Shown here: piece after piece, positions 1 to 14,640 of the stretch
Position numbering within the stretch: position 1 is the stretch's first letter
Layout: every line of letters starts with the position of its first letter
Origin: Mortierella alpina
Taxonomy: Eukaryota; Mortierellomycota; Mortierellomycetes; Mortierellales; Mortierellaceae
Length of the DNA: 64,000 nt
NCBI GenBank assembly: GCA_029449245.1
Contig: JANATF010000004.1
Span: 496,001 to 560,000, forward strand
Direction of reading: 5' to 3'
Made by a program: the position numbers and the translations under genes
Notes under the pieces: generated by a model
Seen by the model: only the letters and a program-made list of their open reading frames with translations
Databases searched by the model: none
Told to the model about the DNA's origin: nothing

Positions 1-924
1 CTGAAGTGGTGGAGGGGCTGCTGCCGATGCGTTGTGCATGACCATGGGCGATGCGGCCAAAGACGAGGACATGGAGTAGGAGGCTGCAGTGTCTGTTGGA
101 CTCATCATGTAATTGGACTGAGCATGAATCGATCGGCCTGGCATGGGCGAAGGCGGAGATGTCGGGGCCATGTCATATGCGGGGTATGCAAGATCTCTGG
201 ATCGATTGTAGCTGATGCTCTGCTGCATGCGTTCATGGCGAGCGGTCCATCGGGATCCCATCTCGTTCACATCTCTAGCGCTGCTGTTGTTGAGCGGTCG
301 GCTGTGAATGTTTTCCATGTACATTCCACGCTGTGCATCCATGCCTTGAGAATTCAAAGACAGATCGTCTTCCATTGTCGCATCCATGGCACCAGAGCCG
401 GATGTGTAGACAGAATTGTATGAAGGCATGCCCTGAAAGGACGAGTTGGTGCCAATGCTCGGCGAAGTACAAGGGGTAGAGAGCGCCAGGTTGTTTGTTG
501 CCACAGTGAGTGAAACCATATGATAAGGATCGATAGTGTCGGGAGATCCCACTGCCATAGACATCTGAGGCTCGAGTTGCTGTTCTGCCTTGACTGAACT
601 GGCAGTGTCTTGAAATGCATTGTCGTCAGGGTTCATTCGCGCGCCATAAAGCAAAGCGAAGAAAGGGCATGGGTCATGGACGGAATGTAAGGGTCCTCGA
701 GTTCGCTTCTGATACTCTTCCACGTCGCAGGTTGACATTGTGCCGTAAAGGGTAGGAGTAAGAGGTCGTCCAATGTCGGTCATATCTGAGCGTCTGACAA
801 TAGCCTGATGCATTTCACTCGTGTAGCCGAGAGGCGCATGGTGGTGGCCATAGCCCCTTTGATGGATGTTCTCAGGAAGGGCATGTTGAGAATTGTTTCC
901 ATGAGTTTCATGTGGGCTTGCCAT
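1..924 (-). CDS. Partial low-complexity protein, N-terminal 308 codons (putative transcriptional regulator)
   Basis: The reverse strand is open without a stop from the ATG at 924 to the window edge, 308 codons, so the gene continues beyond base 1. The ATG sits in a good context (AACCATGG). The product is rich in Ser, Met, Pro, His and Asn, with SPS, TSPPSP and similar phospho-type motifs and no membrane segment; such sequence is typical of the activation region of fungal transcription factors. No DNA-binding domain is visible in this part, so the regulator assignment is inference from composition and from the long leader and promoter. An upstream coding exon is possible, because the frame stays open just 5' of the ATG and AG acceptors (ATATAG, TACTAG) lie within 30 bases. 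Confidence 0.7.
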   Translation of the reverse strand, partial: MASPHETHGNNSQHALPENIHQRGYGHHHAPLGYTSEMHQAIVRRSDMTDIGRPLTPTLYGTMSTCDVEEYQKRTRGPLHSVHDPCPFFALLYGARMNPDDNAFQDTASSVKAEQQLEPQMSMAVGSPDTIDPYHMVSLTVATNNLALSTPCTSPSIGTNSSFQGMPSYNSVYTSGSGAMDATMEDDLSLNSQGMDAQRGMYMENIHSRPLNNSSARDVNEMGSRWTARHERMQQSISYNRSRDLAYPAYDMAPTSPPSPMPGRSIHAQSNYMMSPTDTAASYSMSSSLAASPMVMHNASAAAPPPLQ

Positions 925-2119
925 GGTTCCTATATAATGTTTGAGCTAGTAATAATGCAAAAAAAGAAGGAGGTCGATCAGCGGAGGAACATCTTGCCCG
1001 TCTCAGTTCCAAGGCCGTTCGTTGAGCAAGACCTTATTCCAAAAGGGCTCTTTTTGTTTTTACCGGATATAATTCTCAGGACGACCAGAACAGCACGAGA
1101 AAAGAAAATTGAGTTGCGCGTGAAATGCCTTTCAACTGTCGGTTTTGGGACACTGTAAGATTTCCCCGCACGAATAAGGTTGGATCGCACGTTGAGATAG
1201 CGTTGTTGTTCGTAGCGGCCAGGAAGAAAAATGTGAAATAGAAAACTCTGGCGGATCCGGAAAAAGATTGAGGAAAAACGAGCACAAAAGAGGGAGCTGA
1301 GTGATAGAGGTCACGCTAGAGCTCGCTGGTCGAGCAAGTCGATGAATGGTACTGCCGCAGACGTTTGATCCGTGGTTTGCCGAGGCGCTTGTCCCGCTCC
1401 TGCTTCAGAATACAAATATCGAGTATGTAGTCGCAGAGGGATGTCGACGGAGCAAAAAAAACGAATAGGTGGCAAACCCGAAGATGGCCTACGCGTTGAA
1501 CAGAGTAAATAATAGAGAGGGTAAATAACATCGCGCCTTTCCTTAATCCGCGGAAGATAAAGTTTTGGTGCCGTAGTACTTGTGAAGGGTATGGGAGATA
1601 GAAAAGACGACAGAGGGTATTTCAAAGAAGGTGTAAAACCGACAACGGGCATCATGATTGGGAGCTGACAGTGTTTTTTCCACGCTGGGCAAGATCCCGC
1701 CATATTGGTTTGTACAATACCAGCTCCGTCAAAGAAATCATTCAATAGAAAATAAAGCACACAGAGCACAAAACAAAACATAAAAAAACATGGCCCCGCT
1801 TCTAAGTTTTGTAGGGTCTAATTGAGCGAGAGGTTGCTGTGAAGGACATCGGTGGGTTCAGCAGAGAGCGGAAGCAAGATGACGGACTTTCATACAATGC
1901 CTGATCGTGAGTCTCGTCGAAAGAAGAGCAATTGACAGTGAGTGAGAGTATGCACAGCAAGAGTGAGCAATGTCGGAAAGAGAGAGCGATAAGCAAGAAT
2001 GAGAGCGAGAGCAAGTGAAGCAAGTTTGTATGGAGGCACAGGTGTTGAAGCCCAGAGCAGTGAAGGCGAGTGAGGAGCAGAGACGAGGATACCATGGAAA
2101 GAGGCGCGGAGAGGAGAAG

Positions 2120-2127
2120 CTTTTATA
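2120..2127 (-). promoter_or_regulatory. TATA box and long leader of the 1-924 gene
   Basis: The reverse strand reads TATAAAAG here. It is followed from about 2095 down to 1800 by a CT-rich stretch on that strand, typical of a fungal transcribed leader. The leader to the ATG at 924 would be about 1.1 kb; stretches at 925-1800 show no conserved ORF and may hold a 5'-UTR intron. Assignment to the 1-924 gene is by position and strand only. Confidence 0.45.
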
Positions 2128-5100
2128 CTTGGCGGGTACGATGAGCGAGGACTTCGCCAATAACATAGACAATTGTTCTGCGACCCGTGTGGATGTGCAA
2201 TAAAGATAGGTGTCTTGGGATTCAATTATCACAGAGTATATAGTAAGGCGAACGGGCTACAGCATTGTTTGCTGGCACATAATTTTGAGCACAGTGGCAA
2301 GCAAGTGGCAACAGGGTACAAATGCAGTTTATAGTTGCCCAGCTGCATCCGTTCTAGCCGGAAAGTGCCCATCCAGCGCCGAATCTGCCTGTGCATGAAC
2401 GCTTTCCTCGGGCCTTACAAAGCTCTAACGTAGGGCGAGAAAAGGAAGGCACAACATGTTTGTTTCTGAGCGACTTCAATTGAGTTTGAACTTTTTCTTT
2501 TGCCTGTGCACCCTTGTATGTTGCGCGTGGTCCAGCGTACGGAGCACACGTCTATTTTGTTAGAGAACAGGCCTTGTAGAGTATGTAGAGGACGTAGAGT
2601 AGTCTCATTCGCCCTTTCTATGTGCCTGGTGTATTGAATCCAGGGACGTCTACTCGATATCATTAAGGTAGCACGCGGGTTTATAAGCAGTTTCAGGTTC
2701 TACAATCCTGTGAAGGACCGCGCTCCTGCTCTTGACCGCTTCGCCCTAAAGCTGTATATCCACCATGATCAACCCATCCACTTCTTGCTCCACCAAGCGC
2801 CAGCACAGCGTCCTGTGGGATCAATTGATGCATGCCGCGGCTTTGTGCGCTCTTGGTCCCGGAAACCAAGCCCCAGTGGTCCAATGCACTGCTGAAAGGA
2901 ATGTAAGTGCATCGCTTCAGATGCAGACCCGCCCTTCCATTGCACCTTGGTCACTGATCGAGTACTTGAGTCCAAAGTGTGTGAGTTTTAGTCGACTTTA
3001 TCAATGAGAAGTTTTAACACTAGCACCTACTAGGAGCCCAAAGTGACAAAGTGTAGCCGATCAAGGACAATACTGGAAAGGTACACATGTAGGAGTGAGG
3101 CAGTGCCGCGGAGGAGAGCAACGGGTGATCGTCAGGCAATAGTTGCCGGGAAACGCAATGGACGCCGTTTTTGGACTTTTTTTAGCCAGCTGAAGGTGTG
3201 TCCAAGTGCACAAACAATCATTTGTCCGAGTTTCTGATCAGGTCTGTCTCGCTCTCGCTCGTGCTCTCGTCTTCATAAGCACCGCCTTTGAAAGATAATA
3301 AGGATATACATGAGTAAAGAGTAAAGGTCATCGCTGACTGTAGGTCAGTAAGGCCGAGAGGTTTGGCGACCAAGGCTCAGAGGTATTATTTGTAGACCAT
3401 CCTTGTCAAACAAGGGGAACAAAGAAATTTTTTTTAAAAAAACACGTACGCTCTCCTGGACCCCCACCGCATATTGAATTCTTGCGGACAGGGGGAACCT
3501 CTCACACTCCTACTCACACGTCCCTGTCAACCCATATGTATGTCTTTACACGCTGCAATTGAATTGGCTTATGGCCTTGGGGGGTCAGCATGCCAGCTGC
3601 TGAAGAGCAATGGGGTTGCAATTAGAGACCGCGGATGTCGCGCATTAAAGTTTTGTTTTTTTTCTCGGACAAACTTTGATGTGGGGTGGTCGAGTCAAGT
3701 TTGAAAGCCATGCCTCTCTCACATTGCGACTGGCTGTGCTCTACATTGTTTTATCTGCCAGCATCTCGACTTTGGTCGTGCATGGAGGGTGTGTTTTCCT
3801 CTGCTATGACTGCCGACATATTGCATTTGCACGCCCGCACGTCTGCATCTCCGCATATCCGCGTATTGGCTTCTTAAAGTACACTGGGTTACGCGCCAGC
3901 TTTGCTCTCTACCCTCTAGGGCAGTGCAAGTCTGATCGCTACTCAACCAACGCGGCCATGGCACAGGGCATAGCCAATATATCATTAACAGGAAGTGCTT
4001 CAGAGTGCGAGGTCTTATTCTGATGCGTCGGCCATGCCATAACGCAATAGAACACAGCGTCCTAGCAACTTTAAAATCGTCAAGAGCGTCAGTCTGTGAA
4101 CATATGATTTCATATGCACGCGATGTTGAGCATAGGAAATTCTATCGTACTGGCATAGCGACTTCCTCAGCCTCGTCCGTGTGGTGATTGCATAAAGGGA
4201 CGTAGTCAACAAATGTAGATTCGCACATCCGTCCCATGGGTCTGTGCAGGTTCGGGGCGAGCACAGCGAATAAGAAAAAATCTTTCCCTTCGCTGATGCA
4301 CGACGATATCGGGGAACAAACAAACATTGGCAATCGGACGCGAGGGAGCAGGCGCACACTCTCTCTTCCCGTCAACGCATGCTTACGCGCCTCCTCTTTC
4401 GCGTTTGCTACCCCAAAACTGCGGTTTGCATGGTGCAGTACACAGCTCTCCTGATAATGTCTGATGCCATGCATGGCAGTTTCCATCGTTGTGCTTAACA
4501 CTGAAGATATTTCATCACAATGACTTCTATCACTAATACAGCACTGGAGTGCCTTCGCGTTCGTGAAATGGATCATATGCGTCAAGCACACGTGGGTCCC
4601 CTGAGATGCGGCTCACATCACATCTGTCAAGAGTCCCGAGTCCGCGAGCACCATGCACTGTTTATCATCAAGAGTGTCCATACAATGCCGAGTATAGGGC
4701 GTATGGTAGGCAGACCCTTCCCACACACAATATCTCGAGCCAATGATCGTTCAATTAACGAAGAAAGATCGGCACGGCAAGATCTATAAATAATAAGATC
4801 TCCGAGTTTGTGCACAGACTGTTTAACATTGCCCGCTGCCTTGGGAATGTAACAAGGGGAGGGGGGCATTAGAGTCGGCAGTGCAAAAAAAAAAATAATG
4901 AAGGGAGGAGATGTAACACTGAGATGAAGGGTGCTCATTTTTTTTCTGGTTGTTGACAGCTGCCTGCACCTGCACCTACATTAACCGCTCTCTCGGTCAC
5001 CATAGCGTGTCGCGTGTCGCGTAAAGCATTCGTGAGCAAACATGTATTGAGCGTCATCCCGACCCAAATTAGACCAGTGTTCAAATTTGACTGGTCAGGT

Positions 5101-6319
5101 CAAGCTTGTCCCACCACCACACTTGCAATGGATCCCCACCCAGCAATATCTATTGCGGGACCCTTTATGGCTCACCTCTCTGTAGCACATGGTCTTTGAT
5201 GCCAAAATGGGAAAGAAAGGAGGATGAGCGTGAACAAGAGGCGCAGACCCGATTGCCATGCGAGGATCCCTAACGGTGCCAGAGCAGAGTCGAAAATTTG
5301 AACGTTTCAGTATGACCCTATAGCCGATGTGACTTCCATAGGCTGATGGGAACTGCACAGCCCAACGCAAATCCGTCCTGACCTGCCCTGGCTCTAACAC
5401 TCGGCTGTGCACGCAGGGATATGACCCGTATTTACGCGGAACAGGCATGTCTCCGTCTTCTCTTGTTAGTCAGTGCATAAACGTTGTGCCTGACAATGTG
5501 CTGCAAAACGCATCCCGCTGCAAATATTCCTGCTCTTACCTACTCAACGCTACCACTTCTTTCCCTTTTCTTTTTTTTTTACCTCTCCGAGAGTAAAGGC
5601 CCTGGGTAAAGTGAATCACGCCTCATAGTATGTAACTGGCCACGTATCCACGGCATACTTCTGGTGGTCGCACAGATCTGTCCCTTCTGCTGTACCCTGT
5701 CGGAGATTCTTCTGAACGTTTCCCGCAGGGGGTCGGAAAAGAACAAACGAGTGTGACCAAGCAGTTTAGCGCCCCACCCATGCCTGCAGAAACACAGGCT
5801 TCCCGAGAACCTTGCTGTTTTTTTTTCAGGGTCAGCACAGGCGCATGTCGAATGCCGTTTTCTTGTGGATGACATTATGCAAACTTTAAAAAAGCAGATC
5901 CGGCGCTTTCCAGTGCATAAACAGAAACCTTTGTGCCAAAAAAAAATGGTTCCTCAATCTTTCCAAGCACTTTAGCCGGTCTTTGAAATTGTCGCGTGTG
6001 AATCCTTGAGAATTCAGCACACCAACACCGCTAGTGCTTGTCGAAGAAGAAGACAAAAAAAAAGCCCGTTTGGGCGCCTATGCACGCGTGTGGTGATGTC
6101 GCTGCCTTCGTCATTCAAGGTCAGCGCTTGTGCTTGCGAAATGATCGCTTGCAAGAGCACGCCATTGTCCTTATCGTATCATTCGCGCTGCACACATCCG
6201 CCTCTCGGGTCCTGAAAACCATTATTCGATCTTCCTCTATGCCGATTCAGTCACTAGATTGTTGGGGCTGATAATGTATGTGTGGGAGTGAGCGAGAGAT
6301 GGGAAGGGTAAGGGGGTAT
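2128..6319. other. 4.2 kb intergenic region, no well-supported gene
   Basis: No reading frame here has recognisable motifs or conserved-looking composition; the longest open frames (up to about 150 codons, both strands) look random. The weak two-exon candidate at 2765-3237 is listed separately. A TATA-like ctataaata lies at about 4784-4792 without an ORF behind it. The left part probably includes the upstream control region of the 1-924 gene, and the right end the 3' region of glutathione synthetase. Confidence 0.5.
2765..3237 (+). CDS. Weak candidate two-exon hypothetical gene
   Basis: An ATG at 2765 in a strong context (ATCCACCATGA) opens 72 codons to a GTGAGT donor at about 2981. A CTACTAG acceptor at about 3030 returns to the same frame and runs 68 codons to a stop at 3237. 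The joined product would be about 140 residues, Ser- and Arg-rich, with no recognised domain. A TATA-like ttataag lies about 85 bp upstream. An alternative donor (GTAAGT) at about 2903 would give another product. Only transcript data can separate this from chance. Confidence 0.18.
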
Positions 6320-8737
6320 CTAAACCAGCAACAGGGAGTCAATGACAGCAAATCCAGCCGCCACGCCACCCTCGTTGCTCTCTACGCCCTTGGTGCGGAG
6401 CAAATGGCCTCCACGATCGTTCCTGATCACTCCGTGTCCGTCGTGCAAATAAATTCCATAGACGCCTAGTTCAGAGACAACATCGGCGCGCTGGAGCTCG
6501 CCTTTACGCAAAAGAATGTTTTTGGTAATTGGTGGGCGGATGATATCCATCAGAATATAGGCATTCCTCTGCTCTGGTGTCAAAGACTTCAGTGTCGCTT
6601 GAATGTCCTTCCCGTAGATGTTGTTCCCTGAGTCATTTGCCGATCGAAAGCGCAAAAATGTATTTGTTTTGTGTTAGCCATCCTGTCAAGACGAGACATC
6701 TTCGAACAAGAAGCGCGCTTCAAGACACAAAGTGATTCTCAACTTTGCCTATTCCATGCTTACCTCCACCTTCACGTTGAGGCTTCATGACCAGCTCATC
6801 GCTATTGATCAGTGCTGCCTCATACGCTGCAATTCCCTCAGGAGAATCATCCAAAGGATAGAGTCCTGTGAAAGAGTCCCGTAATTGAGCTGCGACTGCT
6901 GGATCCTTGACAAAACGCTCCAATTGACCAGGTGCCGCCAAGACCTGTTGGACTTTTTTGGTGCCGACAAGCTGGTATGCGATCGTAGGACACTTGATTG
7001 CCAACGATCTCTCAGCAAGAAGTCGCCCATCCCATTCCTAAGACAACATGGACCATGTAAGTATGATGTATATCAACGTAGCCTGCCACGTTCTACTTAT
7101 GTCGTAGATGGCTCACCTTTTCTGTGGGGTAGTCAGTGGTAGCATAGGCGGACCGATAATATGCCACAGAGACTTCCTGCTCACCACTAACCATAAGTCA
7201 AGAAGGACGTCAGTATGAGGCACCAATGCGACCTGTGCTTGTTACATAATCTACCAGCAGCATTCTTACATGTATAGTGCCCTTGTCTTGGGGTCCAAGT
7301 GCCCTTGGTCTGCGATCTCCGCGAGAGTCTTGCGAATAAGTACAACTCCATGCCTAGATTCGACCAGTATCAATTAGACATGGCTCTTTTGCTGATTTGC
7401 TAGCAATTCACATCGTCACAACACTCCTTACTTTTGCAGCAGGTTGTACTCAATCCACCGCTGGTCAAATGCGTTCCGCTCTCCTGGCTGAGTAACCATC
7501 ATGACCTTGGCACTGCATACGAAAAGCGAACAAAAGCGAAGAGAAAGGGCTCACAAGTTAGGCGGTCATACCATAGGATCAGTAGCGCGAAGCTTCTCAT
7601 CATGATACAGTATACATACTTCTTTGAGCCATATAGCTTGTGCGCAGATGCCAGGCCAGAAGCAATGGACTCGATAGAGTCACTTGAGGGCAATGCTGAA
7701 ATGTCCATATTGCCCGTGAAGTACCCTGTGGTGGCCAGCAGGTATCTAGAGAATGTATGGGCCGGTTAGCTGTCGAGTCCATCTTGGAAACCCAAGCAAG
7801 GCATGGGATCTTGTCCATATTCCACGCAAGATTACCTATGGAGATCACCGGTCAGCGAGGAGAGACTGCCGAATGAGACCGAGATCGTGTTGAGCTCGAC
7901 CTGCTTGATCTTTGCCTCCGTAAACGCCTGGCCCTGGTTCAGGTGAATGATGTAGTCGGACCGATGCAAGCCCAGCGACGCAGGCTACTCGAGGAGGGAG
8001 CCGACATAGCCACGAATAGAGGAGCGCATTTGTAAGCTCTGGGAAGAAAGCAGTCCAGTGGGCCAATTATTCAGCGTGCAATTTGGCTTTCTCCGATCGG
8101 TATGCTGCCGCGCGTGCACTGGCACAACACAGAGGCAGAGTAAGAGTACAAAGGATGGCAAAAGCACCGATGGCGCCATCGCTGCTGCGTGTTTGCTGAT
8201 CACGAACCCCTTTTGTCCTGCATGCCCCGCCCGTAAATTACCTGAGCGAGCCCTTCCTTCTGGACGAGGAGATACAATTCGTAAAGGCGCTTGACAAAGT
8301 CATCAACGGTCGAGAGACTATGAACAGCGAGCCAAAAAGAAAAACCGGGTTAGTACGATATTTGGCGCGAAGTAAAATCCATATGGAGCTGCGGGAAATA
8401 GGATTCTGGTCAGAGCATTCTTCTTGTAATCCCAGCCAAAAACGTGCCTTTCCATGATCTCTTTCAGGAACGCGTCGTCTTGGGAAATATCGTGCACCAG
8501 CTGGTTGTACAGAGGCTGGATCCTGGCGGCGTCATTGAATGCCTTGGCAGGGAAGGGGGTGGGGAGGAGCGATATGGGGGCGTTGATGACACCTCCTGCA
8601 AGGGCTGTTGTATTATGTTCGTCCTTGGCCGCGGGAGGTGGACGGACGACGAGACCGTGCGAGAGAGCATAGTCAAGGGCCGCGTCCTTGAGGATTTGCA
8701 GCTGGCCGTCGGTCAATGTGGAAGCTAAATCAGACAT
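6320..8737 (-). CDS. GSH2: Glutathione synthetase (eukaryotic GSS/GSH2 type)
   Basis: It joins gamma-glutamylcysteine and glycine using ATP, the last step of cytosolic glutathione synthesis. Nine exons on the reverse strand: 8737-8448, 8317-8242, 7984-7836, 7745-7620, 7512-7432, 7353-7270, 7186-7117, 7037-6764 and 6627-6320, giving 485 residues (family about 470-490). Family marks are the GLHRSDY segment, NTIS, the glycine-rich ATP/substrate loop KPQREGGGNN at about residues 377-386 (split by the last intron), SELGVYGIYL, and the C-terminal GGVAAG loop. All junction phases agree. The first intron appears to use a GC donor (AAAG/GCACGT). The gene is head-to-head with the methylenetetrahydrofolate reductase gene. 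Confidence 0.95.
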
Positions 8738-9163
8738 GGTGAGTAAGAGTGCGAGGATGAGAGTGAGATTGGGGAGAAGAGAGGAAGGTGCGCAGCAGGG
8801 TGGAGAATTAGAAGAGATGCCAATGGCACACTGGAGGCTAAAGAGGGTGATGGAGTCAGTTGGGGAAAAGAGAAGAGAGAGAGAAGCAGCCTTATAATAT
8901 GGAGGTGAGGTGGTGTGGGCTGCATAGTGTATCCAGACAGCATTTTGTTTGAGCGCGCTTGCGATACACGGCACCGTCTGCAGCCTGCCCTAAAAATGAA
9001 TCATGGACGCTCTGACTCGACTGCATACCCTCCTTTCTTCAGTTGCCCTCTTTCTGCGTGTCTCAACACTCTCTCTACTGCATTTCATTCCATCTGGCCA
9101 TCCGCCCCACGCCCTGCTTCTCCCTTCCCATTGCCATTGCCTTCCTTGCTGGCCACGCCCCAC
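8738..9163. promoter_or_regulatory. Shared promoter region of GSH2 and the MTHFR gene
   Basis: The 426 bp between the two divergent start codons must hold both promoters and leaders. The reverse strand has a TATA-like TTATAAGG near 8890-8900 for glutathione synthetase. Two TGACTC cores, the GCN4/AP-1 type binding core, lie at 8853-8858 (reverse strand) and 9013-9018 (forward strand). The functional role of these sites is inference. Confidence 0.5.
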
Positions 9164-11735
<2,572 letters not shown>

Positions 11736-11859
11736 ACGTATGTAGACTGGTCTAGGAATAAATGTGGCCGAAGAGTTGCTCTTGGCCGAACGTGACGTCT
11801 CTTTCAGCTTCTTAGTGCAGCAGCGACTGAAGGTGTCGGTCAGCACCTACCATTATACC

Positions 11860-12865
11860 ATGAAAGGATCTTACTCATTTGGCCCGCACTTGATCTCGGC
11901 GGGGCAGATCTTTCACAAGACAAAGCACAGTCTTGGTCTAGTCAACCTGAAGCCCATTCTACCGTAAGGCGCCCGTCACTCTACGCTTGCTCAGCTGAAT
12001 TCTCGGGTGCAATCTCATGGACCAACAGCATACCATTGACTCGATTCCGTTATCCTATTGTTGCTTTAGTGGACGTAAGTTTCAACTATGGCAAATTGCG
12101 CAAGGACCCGACCCTGGAATCTGTGCTGACATTCAGTCTCCTTTGTGACCACCGCAGATGTGCTGGTGATTAGTCGACGTAATGTGCCTCGGTTCCTTGA
12201 CTTGAACCCTGAAGAGGTAGGTCCCTACTCACCCAGCAGCCGTGCATACATTGTGGGATGAAGAAAAAAGAACAGGAAATTGACCTACACCTCCATCCTA
12301 GGTCAGCGATATGTTCCAGGCTGCGCAGAGGATCGGACGAGTCATTGAAAAAGAGTACGGCAGTAGCTCACTCACAATAGCATGTCAGGTACCGTTAAAC
12401 TTCAAGTCTGTTTGGAACCGCGTTTTTCCCTCACTGCTAAGAAACCATCATCGAACTGACCGCGTCGTTTTGCTGTTCATATTGTTTAGGACGGACCTGC
12501 AGGTAAGCTAGTCTTTGATGATCGTGATCAAGCTATGAATTGGAACCATGCTTCCACTAACCAGCTGAAATCATCGAACCCCGTTACAAACTACAGCCGG
12601 CCAGACAGTGCCTCACTGCCATGTTCACATCATTCCTCGGCGCCTGGGGGACTATAAAGACAACGATGACATCTATGACGACATCTCTCGTAACACGGCC
12701 GAGCTTCTGACCGCCCCAGGAAACACAGGAGACCGTGCCGCGGCTTCGGTGGATAAGAAGGGGGTAGACAATGACAACAGAGTGGCCAGATCAGAGCAGG
12801 ACATGGCCGCAGAAGCGTCGCGCCTGGAATCGCTGCTTCAACAGGAGCAGCAGAATGAACACTGA
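11860..12865 (+). CDS. HIT-family dinucleoside polyphosphate hydrolase (Fhit/Aph1/HNT2 type)
   Basis: It is expected to hydrolyse ApppA-type dinucleoside polyphosphates. Six exons: 11860-11963, 12070-12074, 12158-12216, 12302-12388, 12490-12502 and 12597-12865, giving 178 residues. The N-terminal FGPHLI, LVNLKPILPGHVLV and the histidine triad HCHVHII (His96, His98, His100) match the Fhit subfamily. The second exon is only 5 nt (TGGAC) and completes the conserved Pro-Gly-His; the fifth is 13 nt and completes the conserved DGPAAGQTVPH. Both are needed to keep frame and conserved residues. The C-terminal 70 residues are acidic, polar and variable, as usual. The gene starts 124 bp after the MTHFR stop, on the same strand. 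Confidence 0.93.
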
Positions 12866-14640
12866 TGTCATTTAGAGCCATACCTGTACATGAAATAGAT
12901 CTGTAGAATGCAAGTATGTTCCAGCCGATCACCTCTCTCAATGAGCCCTCTCGCGTGCAAGTGCCACTTGATCGCCGTTAATAATGGCTGTAATGCAGAA
13001 GATGGTAGCTGCACAGAGGTGATTTGTTGTGCTCCGCTGTTTTTCCTGTCAACAACTTGAAAATACAAAGTACCTGGGTCCAGGTATCACACAGATACAA
13101 GAGGGATGGATACGTTCGTTTGCCTTCCTTCTAAGGCTTGAAAAGAAAGACGGAAATCCGTCGGCGCTTGATTGATACAAAGGAGGTCGTATGTAACAAT
13201 TGCGCGGTACAGACAAACTAGTTCTGGTCTGGAAAAATAATACCTCTTTTTGGAGCTGTGATCCAGCTCCAATGGGCCCACGGACTACAGGGCTCCAGTT
13301 GACGACGTTGCGGGCCTGTTCCATGCATTATCATGTGCTTTTCAAAAGGCCCAAGGAGAATTTTCTGCATCCTAAAAGAGTGTGCGTGTGTAAGCTGTGT
13401 ACGCTTTTGACCTGTTGTGTGAGTGTAAGCAGCATTTCTTAAGGTTCGCCTCCAAGCGTGAAGTTTATTACTGTGCCAGCAGACCCCGAGCTGCAACTCT
13501 TTGCCTTCGTCGCATCGACCAAAAAAGTCCGTGGCAAAGGAATCAAGCAGGGGTTGGGAATGCATGTACTCTTTGCACAATTGTTCAAAGTCAGGATGGA
13601 GCAGGAGGGCTGCTGTACCTCCCTTATGGCATTTCGGCATTTCTGTCCTAGAACCTTTCTAGCCCACAGAAAACTAAAGAGAGAACTCTCTTCAGGGCGG
13701 TACAAAAAAAAATCCCAAATGGCGCTCCAGTTGATCCTCTGCTTCATCATGCGCCCGGAGATTTTGGTTCAACCAATCCCAACTATCACCAGCAGAAGGC
13801 TCTTTTTTCTGTTTGCACGGCTGCTTTGCACACTTTACTTTAGGAGAGGAAGGCCAAGGACAGAGATCCTATAGTAGTCTATTGCCTGTTGAAAGACACC
13901 TGGGGTTCGGGTCATTTAGGATTCATGGCCTGGTATGAAGTATATCGACTCATTCACCTCAGCTGACACTCTTGCAGTGGGGGAGCTACCCTCCCTTGAC
14001 CAGAGCATGTTCATGATCCCACCTTTGTATTTTTCCCACAGTGAGCACAAGAAGATCCAACCATTAGGCTACTTCTTGCGTCTTGAAGAATGGAAAAGGA
14101 GTGGGGAAGCTTTTCTTTTTTCTTCAGCTGCCCGCCACAGCTCAAGTGTGCTCGATGACCCCAGTGTGCTGAAGTAGAACACATGTCTGAGACCGCAGGG
14201 GCTCTCCGTCCCATCTCGCCGTGGAGAAGGAACAGATTAAAAACGAGTGCTTCGAGAGAAATAAACTGTCAAGGTGTGTAGGCTGCCCCGCTGACTGTTT
14301 GGCGAGATGGACACTATGCTGAATCTCCTTGCACCCAACAACCCGCAGGTGTACTCTGTTCAGCAGGGGATTTGCAGCCCAAGAAACTAGATGTGAGCTA
14401 CGAGGGCCATAGTACCTGCGCTAAATAATGTTGGCTACTGTTGCGGTTCAAGTCCGAAGCCCTGAGCACCCTCCCCTGTGCCTCCGCCGCCCTCCGCCTC
14501 ATCTTGCTCGCCACACCAGCCAGATCGCGATGGATGGCGATATCGGCCTCTGGACCAATCACCGGCTGCTGTTGCCCAATAGAGTGAATAGAGTGAATAG
14601 AGTGGCCCTGCTCTGCCTTGCCCTGCCCTGCCCTGCAGCA
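12866..14640. other. Intergenic region, no supported gene
   Basis: It holds the 3' region of the HIT gene and the upstream region of the bZIP gene. Open frames of 100-140 codons exist at about 13218-13640 and 13439-13750 (reverse) and 13458-13874 (forward), but they overlap one another and carry no recognisable domain. Just before the TATA box lies a short tandem GAATAGAGT repeat followed by CCTGC repeats (about 14580-14636). Confidence 0.5.

Noticed and set aside
1311-1781. 156-codon reverse frame in the leader region
   Set aside because: Composition looks random, with no domain, and it lies between the TATA box and the 1-924 start, so it is probably leader or intron.
4142-4591. 149-codon reverse frame in the large intergenic region
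   Set aside because: Cys/His/Met-rich random composition, overlapped by forward frames, with no supporting signals.
13218-13640. Reverse-strand open frame whose middle (HPDFEQLCKEYM, SFATDFFGRC) vaguely recalls the end of class I heme peroxidases
   Set aside because: No heme-binding histidine region, no plausible upstream exons, and competing open frames on both strands; the likeness is too short to call a pseudogene.
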